Shown piece after piece: positions 1-8,957 of a stretch of 64,000 nucleotides of DNA (position 1 is its first letter; the number at the start of each line of letters is the position of its first letter). This DNA is from Auraticoccus monumenti (lineage in GTDB: Bacteria; Actinomycetota; Actinomycetes; Propionibacteriales; Propionibacteriaceae). The notes under the pieces were generated by a model. The model was not told the DNA's origin and did not search any database. It was given only the letters and a program-made list of their open reading frames with translations. The position numbers and the translations under genes were made by a program. The stretch is from assembly GCF_900101785.1 (NCBI RefSeq), contig NZ_LT629688.1, positions 248,001 to 312,000 on the forward strand, given 5' to 3'.

Positions 1-2943
1 GACCACCTCCCGGGCCAGCCCGGCACGGACCAGCTCCGGGGTCAGCTCGAGGTCCAGGGCGACGGTCTCGCCCTGCTCGTTGACCACCGACCAGCCCTCG
101 CGGGGCCGCTCGGTGAGGAGGACGTCCTCGGGGCCGAGCTCGACGTCCCCCACCTCGGGGACGGTGAGCGTCGTGGTGCCGCCGTCGTGCAGGGCCGCCG
201 CCAGCTCGCCGGCGTCGGCGTCGGCCACCGCCTTGGCCACCAGCGGGGTCTGCTTGCCGTACCGCTTGCCCAGGGCCCGGAAGTTGCCCTTGGCGGAGTG
301 GTCGACCAGGTCGCCCGCCCCGCTGAAGGACTCCACCGAGACGATGTTCAGCTCGGCGGCGATCTCGGCCCGCAGCTCGTCGGTCAGCCGGGCGGCCGAG
401 GCGGTGGGGATCAGCACCCGGCTCAGCGGCTGACGGATCTTGACCTTCGCCTCCGCCCGCGCCGAGCGTCCCAGCTCCACCACCCGCCGGGTGAGCGCCA
501 TCGACGCGGCCAGCCCCTCGTCCACCAGCGACTCGTCGGCCACCGGCCAGGAGGCCCGGTGCACCGAGTCGACCTCGACCGCGCCCGAGGCCACGAACAG
601 GTCGTCCCAGACCCGCTCGGTGATGAAGGGCGCCAGCGGGGCCATCAGGCAGGTCAGGGTCTGCAGCGTCTCGTGCAGGGTCCACAGGGCCGAGGCCTCG
701 CCGTCCCAGAAGCGCCGGCGCGAGCGTCGGACGTACCAGTTGGAGAGGCCGTCGACGAACTCGGTGACCAGGGTCCCGGTGCGCTGGGTGTCGAAGTCCT
801 CCAGCGCGGCGGTCACCTGCTGCACCAGGGTCTGGGTCTGCGACACCAGCCAGCGGTCCAGCACGTGGCGCTCGGCCACCGCCGGGGCCGTGCCGGTGGG
901 CGTCCAGCCGTTGGCCCGGGCGTAGAGGGCCTGGAAGGAGACCGAGTTCCAGTAGGTCAGCAGCACCTTGCGCACGGTCTCGCCGATGGTCTGGTGACCC
1001 ACCCGGCGCGCCGCCCAGGGCGACCCGCCGGCGGCCATGAACCAGCGCACCGCGTCCGCGCCGTGGGTGTCCATCAGCGGCAGCGGCTCGAGGATGTTGC
1101 CGAGGTGCTTGCTCATCTTGCGACCGTCCTCGGCCAGGATGTGGCCCAGGCAGACGACGTTCTGGTACGAGGAGCGGTCGAAGACCAGCGTCCCCACCGC
1201 CATCAGCGTGTAGAACCAGCCGCGGGTCTGGTCGATGGCCTCGGCGATGAAGTCGGCCGGGTACGCCTTCTCGAAGGCCTCCACCGAGCCGGGGCGGTGC
1301 GGGTAGCCGTGCTGGGCGAAGGGCATCGAGCCGGAGTCGAACCAGGCGTCGATGACCTCCGGCACCCGGCGGAAGGTCCCCTCGACCCCGTCGACGGTGA
1401 AGGTGACGTCGTCGATGAAGGGACGGTGCGGGTCCAGGTCGCTCAGGTCCCGCCCGGTCAGCTCCGACAGCTCGGCCAGCGAACCGATGCAGCGCAGCTG
1501 GCCGGGGTCGGCGTCGTTGCGCCAGACCGGCAGCGGGGTGCCCCAGTAGCGGCTGCGGGAGACGGCCCAGTCGATGTTGTTGTTCAGCCAGTCGCCGTAG
1601 CGGCCCCACTTGATGGTCTCGGGGTACCAGGTGGTGCGCTCGTTCTCCCGCAGCAGCTCGTCCTTGACCTGGGTGGTGCGGATGTACCAGGAGGGCAGCG
1701 CGTAGTACATCAGCGCGCTGTGGCAGCGCCAGCAGTGCGGGTAGGAGTGCTCGTGCTGCTCGGCGCGGAAGAGCAGCCCGCGGCCGCCGAGGTCCTCCAT
1801 CAGGGGGGCGTTGGCCTCGCGGAAGTAGGTGCCGCCGACGAGGTCGATCCCCTCCTCGAAGTGGCCGCGGGTGTCGATCGGGTTGACCAGCTCGACGCCG
1901 TGGCGGCGGACCGAGTCGAAGTCGTCGGCGCCGAAGACCGGCGCCTGGTGCACCAGCCCGGTGCCGCCGTCGGTGGTCACGTAGTCCTCGGTGACCACGT
2001 AGTGGGCCTGACCGGGCCACGGCACCAGCTCGAAGGGACGGCTGTAGCGCCAGCCCGCCATCTGCTCCCCGGTGAAGGTCTCCTCACCGGCCGACCACCC
2101 CTCCCCCAGCGCGGAGCCGAGCAGGTCGCGGGCCACCACGACCGGCGTCTCGTGCTCGTGGCGGGCGACGACGTAGGTCACCTCGGCGTTGACCGCGACC
2201 AGGGCGTTGGATGGCAGCGTCCAGGGCGTCGTCGTCCACACCAGCAGGTCGGCGCGACCCTCCAGCGGGCCGGAGGTCAGCGGCAGCCGGACGTAGACCG
2301 AGGGGTCGGTGATGGTCTCGTAGCCCTGGGCGAGCTCGTGGTCGCTGAGCCCGGTGCCGCAGCGCGGGCAGTAGGGGGTGACGCGGTAGTCCTCGACCAG
2401 CAGCCCCTTGTCGAAGATCTGCTTGAGCGCCCACCAGACCGACTCCACGTAGGCGGGGTCCATGGTCCGGTAGGGCTCCTCGGTGTCGACCCAGTAGCCC
2501 ATCCGGGTGGTCAGCTGCTCGAAGAGGTCGACGTTGCGCATCACGGCCTCGCGGCAGCGGGCGTTGAAGGCCTCGATGCCGTACGCCTCGATGTCGGGCT
2601 TGCCGTTCTTGAGCCCGAGCTCCTTCTCCACCGCCAGCTCGACCGGCAGGCCGTGGCAGTCCCAGCCGCCCTTGCGGTCGACGTGGTAGCCCTGCATGGT
2701 CTTGAAACGGGGGAAGAGGTCCTTGAAGACGCGGGCCTCGATGTGGTGGGTGCCGGGGGTGCCGTTGGCGGTCGGCGGGCCCTCGTAGAAGGTCCACTCC
2801 GGACGTCCCTCGCCCTCGGCCAGGGTGCGGGCGAAGGTGTCCTGCTCCTCCCAGCGCCGCAGCACCTCGTGCTCCATGGCGGGCAGGTCGATCTGGGCCG
2901 GGACGGCGCGGTAGCCGGGGGTGGTGGTGCGGGCGTCGGTCAT
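1..2943 (-). CDS. ileS: Isoleucyl-tRNA synthetase, C-terminus cut by window edge
   Basis: Charges tRNA-Ile with isoleucine in the cytoplasm (class Ia synthetase). 981 codons are visible and open to base 1; the last part of a protein of about 1,050 aa is missing. The N-terminus reads MTDARTTTPGYRAVPAQIDL. The HIGH-type motif appears as GTHH after PTANGTP, and the KMSKS-type motif as KMSKH in EDGRKMSKHLGN. The editing-region sequence WTTTPWTLPSNALVAV is present. The ATG at 2943 is chosen because a GGAGG Shine-Dalgarno lies 7 nt upstream, inside a sequestering hairpin that belongs to the T-box leader. Seen: motifs and start. Known: actinobacterial ileS genes are commonly T-box controlled. Confidence 0.97.
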   Translation of the reverse strand, partial: MTDARTTTPGYRAVPAQIDLPAMEHEVLRRWEEQDTFARTLAEGEGRPEWTFYEGPPTANGTPGTHHIEARVFKDLFPRFKTMQGYHVDRKGGWDCHGLPVELAVEKELGLKNGKPDIEAYGIEAFNARCREAVMRNVDLFEQLTTRMGYWVDTEEPYRTMDPAYVESVWWALKQIFDKGLLVEDYRVTPYCPRCGTGLSDHELAQGYETITDPSVYVRLPLTSGPLEGRADLLVWTTTPWTLPSNALVAVNAEVTYVVARHEHETPVVVARDLLGSALGEGWSAGEETFTGEQMAGWRYSRPFELVPWPGQAHYVVTEDYVTTDGGTGLVHQAPVFGADDFDSVRRHGVELVNPIDTRGHFEEGIDLVGGTYFREANAPLMEDLGGRGLLFRAEQHEHSYPHCWRCHSALMYYALPSWYIRTTQVKDELLRENERTTWYPETIKWGRYGDWLNNNIDWAVSRSRYWGTPLPVWRNDADPGQLRCIGSLAELSELTGRDLSDLDPHRPFIDDVTFTVDGVEGTFRRVPEVIDAWFDSGSMPFAQHGYPHRPGSVEAFEKAYPADFIAEAIDQTRGWFYTLMAVGTLVFDRSSYQNVVCLGHILAEDGRKMSKHLGNILEPLPLMDTHGADAVRWFMAAGGSPWAARRVGHQTIGETVRKVLLTYWNSVSFQALYARANGWTPTGTAPAVAERHVLDRWLVSQTQTLVQQVTAALEDFDTQRTGTLVTEFVDGLSNWYVRRSRRRFWDGEASALWTLHETLQTLTCLMAPLAPFITERVWDDLFVASGAVEVDSVHRASWPVADESLVDEGLAASMALTRRVVELGRSARAEAKVKIRQPLSRVLIPTASAARLTDELRAEIAAELNIVSVESFSGAGDLVDHSAKGNFRALGKRYGKQTPLVAKAVADADAGELAAALHDGGTTTLTVPEVGDVELGPEDVLLTERPREGWSVVNEQGETVALDLELTPELVRAGLAREVV

Positions 2944-2950
2944 CAGCGGT

Positions 2951-3130
2951 CCTCCGTGCGTCGTGCCACGGAGGGACGAGGACGGTCGAGACGACCGGAC
3001 CCGCGGTACCACCCTCCTTGGCCCCGCCGTGACTGCGCGGGACCCTCTCTGCTGCGCCGCTGGTGGGTCTAGTGAGCGTCCGAGGACGCCGTTCTTCCAC
3101 CGGCTCGTGAGGTGATGGCCCCGTCCACGC
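2951..3130 (-). promoter_or_regulatory. Translational T-box riboswitch leader of ileS (tRNA-Ile sensing)
   Basis: On the minus strand, 3015-3002 reads AGGGTGGTACCGCG, the canonical T-box. Its UGGU bulge fits the ACCA end of a tRNA with discriminator A. Upstream, an AUC triplet (3116-3114) next to a CACC...GGUG stem is the likely isoleucine specifier, and a GCGUCC/GGACGC stem follows. Downstream, CCTCCGTG (2974-2967) pairs perfectly with CACGGAGG (2958-2951), burying the ileS ribosome site. There is no U-tract terminator. This is the actinobacterial type, in which uncharged tRNA-Ile frees the Shine-Dalgarno. The transcript start is not resolved, so the 5' boundary is approximate. Confidence 0.93.
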
Positions 3131-3294
3131 CGTGCGACGTCGCCCATGCTACCGCCACTGCTGAGGACGACCGAGGCGGATTTCGACGGTCAGTGGACGG
3201 CAGCGCTGGACACGGGCCGCGTGGCTGCGCGGTCGCCCGCCGGCGGCGTGGTCACCGACCGGCGAGATCCACCCTCACCGGTCAGCGAGCTCCG

Positions 3295-3879
3295 TCAGCG
3301 GCTGAGCAGCACGTCGCAGCCGACGGCCAGGCAGGCCGCGACCCGCCAGTCCATCCGGGCGCCGTGCGGGGCGGCCGGGAGCTGGACGTCGTAGGCGTCA
3401 CGGAGCGACCACTGCCGCTCGATGCTCATGATCGGCACGTCCCCGGCGGTGAAGTCGAAGTGCACCGGCCAGGAGAAGTCGCTGAACCGGCGGAGCAGGG
3501 CGATCAGCTGGCTGCGCTCCTGGCCGGACCCCTCGAGGCCCTGGTGCGGGACGCCGACGGAGAAGGTCGAGCGGAGCATGCTCTGCCCGAACTCCTTCTT
3601 GAACCAGCCGATCGGGGCGCCGGCGCCGTCGGTGACGTCGTAGGTGGTGCCAAGGTCCATCACGCTGCGGGCCTTGAAGCCGAACAGGGGCTGGCTACGG
3701 TCCTCGTCGGCGAAGAAGGTGACCTGCTCGCGCATGGCCAGGCGCTTCTGCTGGGCCACGGCCAGCAGGGGCCCGTCGGCACCGCCGGCCCGCACCTCGA
3801 ACCGGTTGGTCATCATGGAGAGACGCTGCTTGAGGGCGAAGCGCTCGAGGGACGTGGGGTCGTTCGGGTAGCCGCTCAC
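3295..3879 (-). CDS. LURP-one-related (scramblase-like fold) protein
   Basis: 194 aa, no signal peptide or membrane span. The pattern of short strands (FEVRAGGADGPLLAVAQQK, PLFGFKARSVMDLGTTYDV, PIGWFKKEFGQSMLRSTF) resembles the LURP-one/tubby-like family, which folds as a beta barrel around one helix. Bacterial members have no established biochemical role; membrane or phosphoinositide association is only inferred from the fold. It is separated from the ileS leader by about 165 bp and points the same way, with the olefin operon starting divergently on its other side. Family assignment is from sequence feel, not a search. Confidence 0.7.
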   Translation of the reverse strand: MSGYPNDPTSLERFALKQRLSMMTNRFEVRAGGADGPLLAVAQQKRLAMREQVTFFADEDRSQPLFGFKARSVMDLGTTYDVTDGAGAPIGWFKKEFGQSMLRSTFSVGVPHQGLEGSGQERSQLIALLRRFSDFSWPVHFDFTAGDVPIMSIERQWSLRDAYDVQLPAAPHGARMDWRVAACLAVGCDVLLSR

Positions 3880-4046
3880 CCGGGGAGGTTAGCGAGCCGG
3901 GGGTTCGTCGTGGTGCCCTCGGACTGGCACGGGGAAGACCGGGCTGGATCGCGGTGGGATACTGGGCGGACGTCGCTGTGCCGGGTGGTGCCCTCCTGGC
4001 CAGACGTGGGTACGGCACGGAGGGCAAGTTCGACGAGGGGACGACC

Positions 4047-5087
4047 ATGGCCAGCACCGCCACCACCAGCCTGAGGAACGCCTACCGGCTGCAGGACACC
4101 GTGATCCTGTCGGCGACCGCCGTGGAGGCGCCCGAGCGCGTCACCTCGGCCTGGATCGACGAGCAGCTGAGCGAGACCTACTCCCGGTTGTCGATGACCC
4201 CGGGCAAGTTCGAGGAGCTGGCCGGCGTGGTCGCCCGCCGGTGGTGGCCGAGCGGGGTGAGCTTCATCGACGGAGCCGCCGAGGCCGGCGCGAAGGCCCT
4301 GGCCGAGGCCGGGGTGGAGCCGGGGCAGGTGGGGCTGCTGATCAACACCTCGGTCAGCAAGGACCACCTGGAGCCCTCGGCCGCGGTCCAGGTGCACGAC
4401 GCCATCGGGCTGCCGGCCACCTGCCTCAACTTCGACATCTCCAACGCCTGCCTGGGCTTCATCAACGGCATGCAGGTGGCCGGGACGATGATCGACGCCG
4501 GCCAGATCGACTACGCGCTGATCGTGAACAGCGAGAACATCCGCGGGCTGCAGGAGAAGGCCATCGCCCGGTTGCAGCGGCCGGAGACGACCGTCGCCGA
4601 GGTGCGTGAGCAGTTCGCCACGCTGACCCTGGGCTGCGGCGCCACCGCGATGGTGCTGGGCCGCGGCGACCAGAGCAGCGGGGGACACCGGCTCCTGGGC
4701 GGCACCCACAAGTCGGCGACCCACCACCACGACCTGTGCGTCGGGGACCTGTCCTTCATGCGCACCGACACCCGCGGTCTCTTCGAGGCCGGGCTGGCCC
4801 TGGCCCTGGAGACCTTCGAGGACTCCGCGGAGGAGTTCGGCTGGCACGAGGTGGACCACCTGGTCTCCCACCAGACCTCGCTGGTGCACATTGCCGCCCT
4901 CTGCGCCCGGCTGGGGCTGGACCAGGCGAAGTTCCCGCTGTCGCTGCCGGAGTTCGGCAACATGGGCCCGGCCGCCGCACCCTTCACCCTGGCCACCTCC
5001 CAGGACCGCTTCGAGCCCGGGGACCGGGTGATGATGCTCGGCATCGGGTCCGGTCTGAACACCTCCTTCGCCGACATCCTCTGGTGA
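4047..5087 (+). CDS. oleA: OleA, acyl-CoA condensing thiolase-like enzyme (olefin biosynthesis)
   Basis: Head-to-head Claisen condensation of two fatty acyl-CoAs to a beta-keto acid, the first step of long-chain olefin / beta-lactone synthesis. 346 aa with a complete thiolase-fold triad: Cys135 in SNACLGF, His275 in LVSHQTSLVH and Asn305 in EFGNMGPAA. ATG 4047 is preferred over an upstream in-frame ATG at 3954 because GAGGGG lies just ahead and the extra 31 residues look non-coding. Its stop overlaps the GTG of oleBC, so translation is probably coupled. FabH-like KAS III is the alternative, but the oleBC and oleD neighbours settle it. Confidence 0.93.
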   Translation: MASTATTSLRNAYRLQDTVILSATAVEAPERVTSAWIDEQLSETYSRLSMTPGKFEELAGVVARRWWPSGVSFIDGAAEAGAKALAEAGVEPGQVGLLINTSVSKDHLEPSAAVQVHDAIGLPATCLNFDISNACLGFINGMQVAGTMIDAGQIDYALIVNSENIRGLQEKAIARLQRPETTVAEVREQFATLTLGCGATAMVLGRGDQSSGGHRLLGGTHKSATHHHDLCVGDLSFMRTDTRGLFEAGLALALETFEDSAEEFGWHEVDHLVSHQTSLVHIAALCARLGLDQAKFPLSLPEFGNMGPAAAPFTLATSQDRFEPGDRVMMLGIGSGLNTSFADILW

Positions 5088-7831
5088 CCGGGGTGCCGAC
5101 GCACGCCCCCGAGCCGGACTGGCCCGCCGACCTCGACCCGAGGTGGTCGCGCCGGCTGACGGCCCCCGACGCCGAGGGCGTCCCGCGCCGCTGGCACCTG
5201 CTCGACACCGCCGCCGACCGGGCGCCGGAGGAGGTCGCCGAGCTCCCCACCCTGCTGTGCCTGCACGGCAACCCCACCTGGTCCTACCTGTGGCGCCGGC
5301 TGCTGGCCACCTGCCCCGAGGGGTGGCGCGTGATCGCCCCGGACCAGCTCGGGATGGGCTTCTCCGAGCCGGCCGCGGGCTCGCTCGCCTCACCGCGCCG
5401 GCTGGCCCAGCGCGTGGAGGACCTGTCCCGGCTGACCGAGGCCCTCGGCCTGCGCGGACCCGTGGTCGCGGTGGGTCACGACTGGGGTGGCCCGGTGGTC
5501 AGCGGCTGGGCGGTGTCCCACGCCGGGCTGCTGGCCGGGATCGTGCTGGCCAACACCGCGGTGTTCCAGGACCCCGAGGTCACCTTCTCCGGTCTGATCC
5601 GGCTGGCCCGCACCCCGGGGCTGCTGGAGACGGTGTGCGTGCGCACCCCCACCTTCTTGCACGGCGCCACCGCCCTGTCGCGCCCCCCGCTGCCGAAGCA
5701 GGTCCGCGACGGGCTGCTGCGGCCCTACCGCCGTGCGGCGGACCGGGGCCGGATCGGGCAGTTCGTCGCCGACGTGCCGCTCGAGCCGGACCACCCGACC
5801 CGCGCCACCCTGGACGCCGTCGCCGAGGGCGTCGCCGGACTGGACGTCCCCGCGCTGCTGCTCCGCGGCACCCGCGACCCGGTGTTCACCGAGGCCCACC
5901 TGCGCGACCTGATGACCCGGCTCCCCCAGGCCGACGTGCACCGCTACGAGGGCGCCTCGCACCTGGTCACCGAGGACCGTCCGCAGTACGCCGCCACGGT
6001 GTGGCAGTGGGTCGGCCTGCAGCCTGCGCTGCCGCCGACCGGACCCGGCCAGCCGTCCGGCTCCGACCAGCCCGACCCCTCCCAGGGCCCGGAGGGTGAC
6101 GTTGAGCCCTCGTCGCACGCGGACCAGGCGGTCGGGGACGCCGCCGCCTCCGGGGTGGGTGCCAGGCCGCCGTGGTGGCGTCAGAGCGCGCGCGCCGACG
6201 ACCCGACCACCGCCGTGGTCGAGATGGCCACCGGCCGCACCACCAGCTTCGCCGAGCTCGAGGCCGACGTGGTGGCGGTGGCCCGCGGTCTGCTGTCCAT
6301 CGGGGTGCGTCCGGGGCAGCGGGTGGCCACCCTGGTCACGCCCGGGATCGACCTGACCGTGCTGGTCTACGCCTGCTGGCGGATCGGGGCGGTGATCGTG
6401 GTGGCCGACGCCGGCCTCGGTGTGCGCTCCCTCGGCCGGGCGCTGCGCGGCGCCGGCCCGGACGTGGTGGTGGGCATCCCGGTGGCGTTGGCCGCGACCC
6501 GGGCGATGCGGGTGCCGGGACGCCGGGTGGTGGCCGGTGAGCTGCCGGCCCGGGTCCGGAAGGCGCTGGCCGTGGAGCACGACCTGGACTCGCTGCGGGA
6601 GCTCGGGCGGACGTCCACCCTCGACATCGAGGAGGCCCGTCGCAGCGTGCTGGACGCCGACGGCGACGCCGACTGCGCGGTCCTCTTCACCTCCGGGGCG
6701 ACCGGCCCGTCCAAGGGTGTGGTCTACCGGCTGAGCCAGCTCTCGGCCCAGCTGGAGGTGCTGCGCGAGACGATGGGCTTCGGCCCCGACAGCCGCTTCG
6801 TCGCCGCCTTCGCCCCCTTCGCCCTGTACGGCCCGGCCCTCGGTGTCCCGGCCTCGGTCCCCGACATGGACGTCACCGCACCGGGCACGCTGACCGCCGG
6901 CACCCTCGCCGACGCGGTGGCCCGGCTGGAGGCCACCGTGGTGTTCGCCTCCCCCGCCGCCCTGGCCAGCGTGGTCGCCACCGCCGACGCCCTCGACGAC
7001 GACCAGCGCCGCGCCCTGGCCGGGGTGCGGCGGCTGATGTCGGCCGGTGCCCCGGTGCCGGCCGGGCTGCTGCGCCGGCTGAGCGCGGTGGTCCCCGCCG
7101 CCGAGCTCCACACCCCCTACGGGATGACCGAGGCGCTCCCGCTGACCGACATCACCCTGGACGAGATCGACGAGGTCGGGGCCGGTGAGGGCGTCTGCGT
7201 CGGACGTCCGCGGCCCGGGGTGACGATGCGCGTCGCGCCGCTGCCCCGCACCCCCGACGGCGAGGACGGCGACCCGGTGGACACCCCCGGGGTGACCGGT
7301 GAGCTGTGGGTGACCGCCGCGCACGTCAAGGAGCGCTACGACCGGCTCTGGGCCACCCAGCACGAGGCCACCCCCGGCCCGCGCTGGCACCGCACCGGCG
7401 ACGTCGGGCACCTGGACGAGCAGGGCCGGGTCTGGGTCGAGGGCCGGCGCGTGCACGTGGTGCACGGACCGGACGGACCGGTGACGCCGGTGGGGATCGA
7501 GCAGCGGGTCGAGACCCTGGACGACGTCCGCCAGGCCTGCGTGGCCGGGGTGGGGCCGGCCGGCACCCAGCAGGTGGTGGTCGTGCTGGTGCCGGAACCC
7601 GGCGTGGCCGTCGACGGGGTGGTGGCCCCGCCCGGGCTGGCCGCCGAGGTCCGGCGGGTCGCCGGCACCGACATCGCCGCCGTGCTGTGCGCTCCCGCGC
7701 TGCCGGTCGACATCCGGCACCAGTCCAAGATCGACCGCACCGCGGTCTCCCGGTGGGCCGACCGGGTGCTCGCCGGGAGGCGTCCCGGCCGGCTGGCCCG
7801 TCCGCCGCGTCCTCGGAAGAGGTCGAGGTGA
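5084..7831 (+). CDS. oleBC: OleBC fusion: beta-lactone decarboxylase plus beta-lactone synthetase
   Basis: 915 aa from a GTG overlapping the oleA stop (GTGA). Residues 1-315 are an alpha/beta hydrolase of the haloalkane-dehalogenase type: oxyanion HGNPTW at 61-66, nucleophile Asp133 in GHDWGG, probable acid Asp265 and base His293. A Pro/Gly/Ser-rich linker spans about 316-365. Residues 366-915 are an ANL-superfamily adenylating enzyme: P-loop LFTSGATGPSKG at 534-545, TGDVGHLDEQGRVWVEGR, and a C-terminal lysine in HQSKIDR. Known: OleC closes the beta-hydroxy acid to a beta-lactone and OleB decarboxylates it to the alkene; natural OleBC fusions occur in Actinobacteria such as Micrococcus luteus. 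Confidence 0.93.
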   Translation: MTGVPTHAPEPDWPADLDPRWSRRLTAPDAEGVPRRWHLLDTAADRAPEEVAELPTLLCLHGNPTWSYLWRRLLATCPEGWRVIAPDQLGMGFSEPAAGSLASPRRLAQRVEDLSRLTEALGLRGPVVAVGHDWGGPVVSGWAVSHAGLLAGIVLANTAVFQDPEVTFSGLIRLARTPGLLETVCVRTPTFLHGATALSRPPLPKQVRDGLLRPYRRAADRGRIGQFVADVPLEPDHPTRATLDAVAEGVAGLDVPALLLRGTRDPVFTEAHLRDLMTRLPQADVHRYEGASHLVTEDRPQYAATVWQWVGLQPALPPTGPGQPSGSDQPDPSQGPEGDVEPSSHADQAVGDAAASGVGARPPWWRQSARADDPTTAVVEMATGRTTSFAELEADVVAVARGLLSIGVRPGQRVATLVTPGIDLTVLVYACWRIGAVIVVADAGLGVRSLGRALRGAGPDVVVGIPVALAATRAMRVPGRRVVAGELPARVRKALAVEHDLDSLRELGRTSTLDIEEARRSVLDADGDADCAVLFTSGATGPSKGVVYRLSQLSAQLEVLRETMGFGPDSRFVAAFAPFALYGPALGVPASVPDMDVTAPGTLTAGTLADAVARLEATVVFASPAALASVVATADALDDDQRRALAGVRRLMSAGAPVPAGLLRRLSAVVPAAELHTPYGMTEALPLTDITLDEIDEVGAGEGVCVGRPRPGVTMRVAPLPRTPDGEDGDPVDTPGVTGELWVTAAHVKERYDRLWATQHEATPGPRWHRTGDVGHLDEQGRVWVEGRRVHVVHGPDGPVTPVGIEQRVETLDDVRQACVAGVGPAGTQQVVVVLVPEPGVAVDGVVAPPGLAAEVRRVAGTDIAAVLCAPALPVDIRHQSKIDRTAVSRWADRVLAGRRPGRLARPPRPRKRSR

Positions 7832-8811
7832 GGGTCCTGGTCACCGGCGCCAGCGGGATGCTCGGTGGCGGGGTGGCTCGGGCGCTGGCCGCCCGGGGGG
7901 ACGACGTCACCGTGCTCCAGCGGCGCCCCTCCGCCCTGGAGGGGGTCCGCGAGCACCGCGGTGACCTGCGCGACGACGCCGCCGTGGCCGAGGCCGTCCG
8001 CGGGCAGGACGCCGTGGTGCACCTGGCGGCCAAGGTCAACGTGGTCGGGCCGTGGGCGGAGTACGAGGCGATCAACGTGGGCGGGACCCGCAGCGTGGTG
8101 GCGGCCTGCCGCGACTCCGGCGTCGGGCGCCTGGTGCACATCTCCTCCCCGTCGGTGGCCCACGCCGGGCACGCCCTGGTCGGGGTCGGTGCGCAGCCGG
8201 CCGACCCGGCGGGCGCCCGCGGCCCCTACGCGCGGAGCAAGGCGATGGCCGAGCAGGTGGCCCTGGCCGCCGCCGAGCCCGGACGCCTGGCCGTCGCGGT
8301 GCTGCGCCCGCACCTGGTCTGGGGGCCCGGCGACACCCAGCTGGTGGCGCGGATCGTCGAGCGGTCCCGACGCGGCCGCCTGCCGCTGCTCGGAGCCGGC
8401 GCGGCGATGATGGACACCACCTACGTGGACAACGCCGTGGACGCCGTGGTGGCCGCGCTGGACCGCGCCGAGGTCGCCTCCGGCGAGCCGCTCGTGGTCA
8501 GCAACGGCGAACCACGGACCATCAGCGAGATCATCGGCGGCTTCTGCGACGCCGCCGGGGTCCCCCGTCCCCGACGGCACGTCCCGGTGCCGCTGGCGCT
8601 GGCCGCCGGCAGCCTGGTCGGCGGCGCCGTGGCCCTGCGCCAGCGGCTGGGCCACGACGTGGAGACCGACCCGCCGCTGACCCGGTTCCTGGCCGAGCAG
8701 CTCTCCACCGCGCACTGGTTCGACCAGCGTCGGACCCGTGAGCTGCTGGACTGGCGCCCCCGGGTCTCCCTCGACGAGGGCTTCGCCCGGCTCGCCGCCT
8801 CCTACGCCTGA
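7828..8811 (+). CDS. oleD: OleD, NADPH-dependent 2-alkyl-3-ketoacid reductase
   Basis: Reduces the OleA product to the 2-alkyl-3-hydroxy acid that OleC uses. 327 aa extended short-chain dehydrogenase of the 3-beta-HSD type: Rossmann motif TGASGMLGGG at 6-15 and catalytic YARSK (Tyr134, Lys138) followed by a long substrate domain. The GTG at 7828 overlaps the oleBC stop, the third gene of a tightly coupled operon. No membrane segment is obvious. On its own it would be called an NAD-dependent epimerase; the assignment to OleD rests on position and on family resemblance. Confidence 0.92.
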   Translation: MRVLVTGASGMLGGGVARALAARGDDVTVLQRRPSALEGVREHRGDLRDDAAVAEAVRGQDAVVHLAAKVNVVGPWAEYEAINVGGTRSVVAACRDSGVGRLVHISSPSVAHAGHALVGVGAQPADPAGARGPYARSKAMAEQVALAAAEPGRLAVAVLRPHLVWGPGDTQLVARIVERSRRGRLPLLGAGAAMMDTTYVDNAVDAVVAALDRAEVASGEPLVVSNGEPRTISEIIGGFCDAAGVPRPRRHVPVPLALAAGSLVGGAVALRQRLGHDVETDPPLTRFLAEQLSTAHWFDQRRTRELLDWRPRVSLDEGFARLAASYA

Positions 8812-8920
8812 GCGCCGGCCGCTCGGCGTCCACGTGGTCCTCGTGCGGCGTCACCGCCCCGATCAGCGGCTCGGCGCGGTGGCACCCCTTGTGCGCGCAC
8901 CAGCCAGCGGACTAGCGTCG

Positions 8921-8940
8921 TCGTCGAACCGTATCGACGA
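8921..8940. promoter_or_regulatory. Inverted repeat, probable operator
   Basis: TCGTCGA (8921-8927) and TCGACGA (8934-8940) form a perfect 7-bp inverted repeat with a 6-bp spacer. It sits 17 bp before the HTH-only ORF. A weak promoter-like pair, TTGTGC near 8890 and TAGCGT near 8914, lies just upstream, so the repeat would fall at the transcription start. The operator role is inferred. Confidence 0.45.
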
Positions 8941-8957
8941 GGCGAGGACCGGGGACG

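Noticed and set aside
187-3072. Long plus-strand open frame (about 960 codons) opposite ileS
   Set aside because: It is a high-GC shadow of ileS: the antisense protein is the recognisable synthetase, and this frame has His/Gly/Val-rich composition without motifs.
3954-4046. Upstream start for oleA
   Set aside because: The extra 31 residues have no family match, and the ATG at 4047 has the better ribosome site.
5390-7720. Long minus-strand frame opposite oleBC
   Set aside because: Low-complexity composition and no ribosome site; the plus strand encodes complete hydrolase and adenylation motifs.
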